DNA of 17,505 bases, taken from JAKVKY01 sp964293585 (GTDB lineage Bacteria > Bacillota > Negativicutes > Acidaminococcales > Acidaminococcaceae). The translations under genes were made by a program, and so were the position numbers. The DNA is taken from the NCBI GenBank assembly GCA_964293585.1, contig CAXYYS010000042.1:1-17505 (forward strand). The letters run 5' to 3'. The notes under the pieces were generated by a model, which worked only from the letters and a program-made list of their open reading frames with translations, was not told the DNA's origin and did not search any database. Below are positions 13,665 through 17,505 of this stretch, one piece after another; the first letter of the stretch is position 1, and each line of letters begins with the position of its first letter.

Positions 13665-14360
13665 ATGACTTACTGCTTACCCGAAAAAAAATTCATTGCT
13701 GCGTTTGATATTGACTGTCAGAATACCTTTACGCCGGTTTGTCCGGATGAACTGCCTGTCACCGGCGGCGACCAGATCGTGCCGGAGTTGAACGCCCAGG
13801 CCAAATTTGCCGCCCTGCGGCTGGCTTCCCGGGACGCCCATTCGCCCAAGGCGCTGTGGCTGGCAGATGCCGCGCATCCGCCCCTGAGTCCCGTCACCGG
13901 TCATCCCAACCTGGATCTGTACTGGCCGGCTCATGCCATCGTGGGCACCCGCGGTTTTGATTTCATCGCCGGGCTGGAGCCGCAGCAATACGCTTACCAG
14001 GTTTATAAAGGCGTAGAGATAGACAAGCATCCTTACGGCGCCTGCTATCAGGATCTGGCTAATAAAGAATCTACCGGCGCGCTCGAATTTTTGCGCCAGC
14101 ATGGTATCACCACCGTCATCTGCGGCGGTCTGGCTACCGATTATTGTGTGTTGAACACCGTCCTGCAATTACGCCAGGCCGGGTTCGACGTAGTTTTAAA
14201 TGAAGCTGCCTGCCGGGGCATCGCTGACGCAACTACCGCAGCAGCCCTGGAAAAAATGGCGGCAGCAGGCGTGCATCTGGTAAAAAATGCCGCGGCTTTA
14301 GCCAAACTGCAAAAAGCGCCGCGCTTTTTCCCCACGCCCGACGCCGGCCCTTACTGCTAA
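13665..14360 (+). CDS. pncA: Nicotinamidase-like cysteine hydrolase (isochorismatase superfamily)
   Basis: This 231-residue protein shows the Asp-Lys-Cys triad of nicotinamidases: D17 (AFDIDCQNTF), K115 (YQVYKGVEID) and C161 (GLATDYCVLNT). Metal-site candidates are D57, H59 (SRDAHSP) and H90 (WPAHAIVGT). Nicotinamidase deamidates nicotinamide to nicotinate for NAD salvage. The placement of an extended DLYWPAH.IVGTRG block matches PncA rather than small isochorismatases. The ATG at 13665 has GGAGG five bases before it; the upstream TTG at 13653 is within the U-tract and is rejected. It is a single gene, divergent from znuA. PncA enzymes bind a metal, often zinc, which may be a coincidental link to its neighbour. 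Its stop lies in the first unit of a tandem repeat. Confidence 0.85.
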   Translation: MTYCLPEKKFIAAFDIDCQNTFTPVCPDELPVTGGDQIVPELNAQAKFAALRLASRDAHSPKALWLADAAHPPLSPVTGHPNLDLYWPAHAIVGTRGFDFIAGLEPQQYAYQVYKGVEIDKHPYGACYQDLANKESTGALEFLRQHGITTVICGGLATDYCVLNTVLQLRQAGFDVVLNEAACRGIADATTAAALEKMAAAGVHLVKNAAALAKLQKAPRFFPTPDAGPYC

Positions 14361-14482
14361 CTACCGGCGGCAGCAGCACCATTCTGCTGCTAACTTCCGG
14401 CGGCGCCAAGCGTCGTTCTGCTACCAAATAACGGCAGCAGTAACATCGTTTTATTGCTAACTCAGCGTGATGTTGCACGCCG
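14355..14482 (+). repeat. Degenerate tandem repeats after pncA
   Basis: Four units beginning TGCTAACT or TGCTACC start at 14355, 14388, 14419 and 14455 (about 31-36 bases apart), most continuing with a (C)CGGCGGC/ACGGCAGC block. The first unit contains the pncA Cys-stop codons. A GCAGCAG/CTGCTGC hairpin (14370-14390) lies inside. No U-tract is seen, so no clear terminator separates the convergent genes. Confidence 0.5.
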
Positions 14483-14491
14483 GGTCATACT

Positions 14492-15127
14492 TTAAACTTC
14501 TTCGGTCACCGGCACGTCTTTAATGATGATGGACTGCCGTTCTAATTGCACCTCGCGCTGCAAATGGTTGATGATCCAGGCATGCACATGCGGCAAATCG
14601 TCCACCGGGAACTGCAGCGTAAAAGTTACGCGCTCGCCGTAAGCTACATCCGTCACGGTAAAGAACGGGCAGGTATGCAGGACATTTAATAGTTTACCCG
14701 CAGCAGCGCTGCCCGTCTGGAAAGTATAATTCCCGACCGGCACCCGTTGCGCCACACCCACAAAAGCTACGGCCTGGGCCACGCTGTTCGTATAGGCGCG
14801 CACCAGCCCACCGGCGCCCAATTTGACGCCGCCAAAATACCTGCTCACTACCACCGCCACACCGTACAGTTCCCGCTTGCGCAGAACTTCCAGCATGGGC
14901 ACCCCCGCTGTTCCCGACGGCTCCCCGTCGTCACTAGACCTTTGGATAGCGTCAGAAATAACATAAGCGCTGCAGTTGTGAGTGGCATCCCAATATTGTT
15001 TTTTTATGGCCTTGATGAATTCCTGAGCGGCCTTTTCGTCTTCCACCTTTTTCAGGTTACAGATGAAACGGCTCTTCTCAATTGTGAATTCCGTCTGGCA
15101 ATCTTTAATAATTGTAAAAGTTTCCAT
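14492..15127 (-). CDS. YigZ/YvyE (IMPACT/UPF0029) family protein
   Basis: This 211-residue protein has an N-terminal IMPACT domain (about 1-120): EKSRFICNL, WDATHNCSAYV, SSDDGEPSGTAGVPMLEVL and VVVSRYFGGVKLGAGGLVRAYT. A C-terminal ferredoxin-like DUF1949 domain follows (about 135-205). The family is widespread; the eukaryotic relative IMPACT restrains Gcn2, while the bacterial role is unsettled, possibly translation-related. Bacillus subtilis YvyE aligns from its first residues with this start, so the ATG at 15127 is right. There is no Shine-Dalgarno: a TATAAT ends only six bases before the ATG, so the mRNA is probably leaderless. Confidence 0.9.
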   Translation of the reverse strand: METFTIIKDCQTEFTIEKSRFICNLKKVEDEKAAQEFIKAIKKQYWDATHNCSAYVISDAIQRSSDDGEPSGTAGVPMLEVLRKRELYGVAVVVSRYFGGVKLGAGGLVRAYTNSVAQAVAFVGVAQRVPVGNYTFQTGSAAAGKLLNVLHTCPFFTVTDVAYGERVTFTLQFPVDDLPHVHAWIINHLQREVQLERQSIIIKDVPVTEEV

Positions 15128-15133
15128 AAAAAT

Positions 15134-15142
15134 ATTATAACA
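15134..15142 (-). promoter_or_regulatory. Extended -10 promoter of the YigZ-like gene
   Basis: TGTTATAAT on the minus strand is a perfect extended -10; the upstream TTCCCG at 17 bases is a weak -35. Transcription would begin at or beside the ATG at 15127. Confidence 0.6.
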
Positions 15143-15288
15143 TGAGATGCAAGTCCCGGGAAAGAAAATTTCTTAAATTATAAAAATAATTTTTCCAGTA
15201 GAAATAACTTTGGCAAAAACATGTTTACTTTTTTGAAGCTAATTTTCTCTTTCTAAAACAATTTTTTCGAACGAAGGAGCTTTTTATT

Positions 15289-16908
15289 TTGCAGAATTCC
15301 GGTCACAACCTGAGCAAACAAATCTTACAAACTTATAAATCTTTAAATAACTGGCACACTTTCCAGATTAAACTTTTCTGGGAAGGCATCGTGGTGGGAA
15401 TTTTTGGTGGCTTAGTCATTAGCCTGTTCCGTTTTTTGCTCACCCGGGTGGAAGACCTGCGTCAGTTTGTCTACACGGCCGTCGCTGCCAACTGGGGGCT
15501 GGTTTCTCCGGCATCCCTGGGTATACTGGCGCTGCTCCTGGCGGTAGCCGCACTTTTAACTGCCCTGGTAAAATACGAACCCATGGCTTCCGGCAGCGGC
15601 ATTCCCCAGGTCAAAGCCATCATCATGGGCCTGATGAAGATGCGCTGGCTCCGCATCATCTGGGTCAAGATCGTGGGTGGCGTAGCCGGTATCGGTTACG
15701 GTCTGTCGCTGGGCCGCGAAGGTCCCAGTATCCAGATTGGCGCCGCCTGTGCTCAGGGACTGAGCCGGCTTTTAGGACGCACCCGCATGGAAGAACGCTA
15801 TTTAATTACCAGCGGCGCCGGTGCGGGACTGGCCGCCGCTTTTAACGCTCCCCTGGCCGGCGTAATTTTTTCTATGGAAGAGCTGCACCGGAATTTTTCC
15901 GGCGTCGTGCTGCTCCCCGCCATGACCGCCGCCCTGACGGCAACTTTTATCTCCCGTATCTTTTTTGGGCCGGACACCATCTTTACCTTTTACGGTCTGC
16001 CCCGCATGCCGCTGGAACATGTGCCTTACGCTTTGCTGGCCGCCATCATGGCCGGTTTTGCCGGCGTCATCTTTAACTATGGCCTGCTGAACATTCCTAA
16101 ATTTTATAATCTGCCCTGTTTCCGTGGCAGCTTATTTTTAAAACTGGCTTTTTCCCTGCTGTGCGCCACCATTTTAGGCTTTACCCTGCCCCAGGTTTTG
16201 GGCGGCGGCAACGCTTTGGTCAACAAGCTGGCAGTGATGCAGGTCAGCGCCGCCACTTTAGGAATCCTTATCGCCGCTAAATTTATCTTTACCCTGATCA
16301 GTTACGGCACCGGCGTTCCCGGTGGCTTTTTCCTGCCCATGCTGGTCCTGGGAGCGCTGACCGGCGATTTATGCGCCCACGGTTTTACCGCCCTGGGGTG
16401 GTTGCCCGCTGCGGTGATACCCAACGTCATCGTGGTAGCCATGGCCGCCTTTTTCTCCGCGTCGGTACGTGCTCCTATCACCGGCACGGTGTTAATCTTG
16501 GAAATGACCGGCAGCTTCCAGCACTTGATGGTACTGGCCATGGGCGCCGCAGTGGCGTATGTGGTGGCCGAACTGTGCGGCAGCCAGCCGATTTATGAAG
16601 AACTGATGGTACGGGCGCTGAAAAATAAGGGCAACCCTGCCCTGGTTACCGGCGAGCGCAACCTGGTAGAGGTGGCGGTGTGCAGCGGCAGTTTGCTGGA
16701 CAATAAACAGATCCGCCATATAAAGTGGCCGCCTCAATCTGTGGTCATTGATGTAAAACGGGGCCAGGAGGAACTGATTCCTACCGGCGAGCTGCTTATG
16801 CACAGCGGTGATTTTGTGTACGTGCTCACGGATACGGAGCATGAGCCGGCGGTGCGGGCGCTGGGGCAGGAGATTGTGGCGCCGGGAAATTTGTATGGCG
16901 ACTTCTGA
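15289..16908 (+). CDS. ClC-family Cl-/H+ exchanger with C-terminal TrkA-C domain
   Basis: This 539-residue protein has a ClC membrane domain (about 25-440) with the ion-pathway motifs GSGIPQVK, GREGPSIQIG (gating Glu) and GTGVPGGFFLPM. The inner proton Glu position is conserved in FSMEELHRNF and the pore Tyr in QPIYEELMVRAL. Both glutamates favour an exchanger rather than a channel. The GREGP motif argues against the fluoride-specific subtype. A cytoplasmic TrkA-C/RCK-C-like domain (about 455-535, LVEVAVCSGSLLDN and HSGDFVYVLTD) replaces the CBS pair seen in other ClCs and may bind a ligand. The start is TTG, backed by AAGGAG about ten bases upstream; no nearby ATG fits. It is divergent from the YigZ-like gene. 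I saw no fluoride riboswitch in its leader. Confidence 0.9.
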   Translation: MQNSGHNLSKQILQTYKSLNNWHTFQIKLFWEGIVVGIFGGLVISLFRFLLTRVEDLRQFVYTAVAANWGLVSPASLGILALLLAVAALLTALVKYEPMASGSGIPQVKAIIMGLMKMRWLRIIWVKIVGGVAGIGYGLSLGREGPSIQIGAACAQGLSRLLGRTRMEERYLITSGAGAGLAAAFNAPLAGVIFSMEELHRNFSGVVLLPAMTAALTATFISRIFFGPDTIFTFYGLPRMPLEHVPYALLAAIMAGFAGVIFNYGLLNIPKFYNLPCFRGSLFLKLAFSLLCATILGFTLPQVLGGGNALVNKLAVMQVSAATLGILIAAKFIFTLISYGTGVPGGFFLPMLVLGALTGDLCAHGFTALGWLPAAVIPNVIVVAMAAFFSASVRAPITGTVLILEMTGSFQHLMVLAMGAAVAYVVAELCGSQPIYEELMVRALKNKGNPALVTGERNLVEVAVCSGSLLDNKQIRHIKWPPQSVVIDVKRGQEELIPTGELLMHSGDFVYVLTDTEHEPAVRALGQEIVAPGNLYGDF

Positions 16909-16920
16909 GCAGAGTAAGGA

Positions 16921-16937
16921 CAGCTCCTTGATAACAG
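16921..16937 (+). repeat. Solo copy of the structured element's end
   Basis: CAGCTCCTTGATAACAG matches 16986-17002 at 16 of 17 positions, 65 bases away in the same orientation. A small CGTGT/ACACG hairpin lies between them. It may be a remnant of an earlier insertion. Confidence 0.5.
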
Positions 16938-16980
16938 TTCAGTAAAGAAACGTGTGCAAGTTTTACACGCAGTATAATTG

Positions 16981-17266
16981 CAGGGCAGCTCCTTGGTAAC
17001 AGGCACAAAATACATGCGGGATGGAGTGCAGCCTGCGTGTTCAGAGCTACGGTCTGCTGTTTTAATGGCCTGCTGCAGCTGCTCGAATGCTGTTCCCGGT
17101 CCGGCGGGCCGGGCCTTCATTCTCGCGACGCTTGGCAGGCCTATTAAAACATCGCATCCCTCCGCATTCGCACTTAGGCTGCACTCTATTCCGCAAGTCT
17201 GTGCGAAAGCAGCCGAGCGCAACGGCATAAACAGCATTCTGTGACTGTTACAAAGGATCTACCCTG
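16981..17266 (-). repeat. Structured dispersed element, copy 2
   Basis: Terminal inverted repeats are CAGGGCAGCTCCTTGGTAAC (from 16981) and CAGGGTAGATCCTTTGTAAC (minus strand from 17266), continuing as similar sequence for about 30 bases. Inside, 17016-17034 pairs with 17176-17194 (17 of 19, the rest G-T). TGTTTTAAT (17058-17066) pairs with 17143-17151, and GGCCTGC (17067-17073) with 17135-17141, around one bulged base. The core blocks 17076-17100 and 17109-17126 are identical to copy 1. With 16909-16980, this fills the whole gap after the ClC gene. No open reading frame here looks coding. Confidence 0.8.
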
Positions 17267-17273
17267 ATATAAT
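17265..17273 (+). promoter_or_regulatory. Extended -10 promoter at the edge of element copy 2
   Basis: TGATATAAT is a perfect extended -10. Its upstream sequence (TGTTAC, 16-base spacer) lies inside the element's terminal repeat, so the element seems to supply part of the promoter for the reductase gene. Confidence 0.55.
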
Positions 17274-17302
17274 ATTTTAAATTAAAGGAGAACAAAACAC
17301 TC

Positions 17303-17505
17303 ATGACAACTACCAAAACTTTACCCAGCGGCGTGCTGGCACAAAAAAATAACTTTTACGCACTGCGCATTTTAGGCAGCGCCTGTGAATTTACGGTGGA
17401 CGAACTGACTGCCGTGGCAGCCTTGTCGCAAAAATTCGGCGGCGGCCAGGTCACGGCCACCAGTCGCGGTACCCTGGAAATCAACCAGATTCCGGCAGAA
17501 AAATT
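17303..17505 (+). CDS. Nitrite/sulfite reductase ferredoxin-like domain protein (partial)
   Basis: Only the first 67 residues are present; the gene runs off the right edge. They fit the ferredoxin-like half-domain that opens siroheme nitrite and sulfite reductases: LPSGVLAQKNNFYALRI, then FTVDELTAVAALSQKFGGG, QVTATSRGTLEINQIP. The pattern of a helix (LxxxAxLSxKFGxG) followed by a strand with T.RG.lEI is typical. The Fe-S and siroheme Cys motifs would lie beyond the window, so the full enzyme (assimilatory, AsrC-like or a small orphan) cannot be told. AAAGGAG lies 12 bases upstream, slightly far. Confidence 0.75.
   Translation, partial: MTTTKTLPSGVLAQKNNFYALRILGSACEFTVDELTAVAALSQKFGGGQVTATSRGTLEINQIPAEK

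Noticed and set aside
15128..15288. Fluoride riboswitch before the ClC gene
   Set aside because: The characteristic conserved blocks are not visible, and the GREGP motif points to a chloride-type protein.
16978..17244. 88-codon open frame covering structured element copy 2
   Set aside because: The frame falls entirely in nested inverted repeats; copy 1 has no matching frame, so coding is unlikely.

Overview
The window looks like a chromosomal segment of an anaerobic Firmicute. I infer a Negativicutes-type organism (Acidaminococcaceae-like), with moderate confidence. The grounds are a mid-50s GC feel, purine-rich Shine-Dalgarno sites before almost every gene, occasional TTG starts, lipoproteins, DUF362/ferredoxin and siroheme-reductase-type genes, and strongly mixed operon directions. 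No rRNA, tRNA, CRISPR or phage genes were seen.

Layout. At the left edge is a CoA-transferase family III gene (28-1179, minus) whose usual catalytic Asp position reads Ser, followed by an intergenic repeat and a three-helix small membrane protein (1586-1879, plus). Next is a minus-strand redox-stress operon: lipoprotein rhodanese, a HypR-like Rrf2 regulator, and an RclA/MerA-like flavoprotein disulfide reductase. Its promoter carries two 19-bp dyads. A YefM/YoeB-type toxin-antitoxin pair (4615-5126) with an autoregulatory-looking promoter follows, flanked by two near-identical 46-bp repeats. Then comes a DUF362 double-[4Fe-4S] protein behind a classic MerR-type promoter (19-bp spacer, dyad centred in it).

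From 13551 down to 6729 everything is on the minus strand: a zinc ABC transporter (znuA, znuC, znuB) with a diguanylate cyclase inserted between the ATPase and permease genes, then a soluble hybrid histidine kinase and a PHP phosphoesterase. Divergent from znuA is a nicotinamidase-like gene with a terminator-like hairpin just before its ribosome binding site, and degenerate tandem repeats after its stop. A YigZ/IMPACT-family gene (minus, probably leaderless) is divergent from a ClC-type Cl-/H+ exchanger (plus). The window ends in the start of a nitrite/sulfite reductase ferredoxin-like gene.

The most unusual item is not a gene. Two copies of a structured intergenic element lie at about 1250-1470 (plus sense) and 16981-17266 (minus sense). 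They share an invariant core (18 and 25 identical bases) inside long helices whose sequences differ between copies while pairing is kept, with near-terminal inverted repeats. I do not recognise it. It could be a non-autonomous mobile element or a non-coding RNA family.
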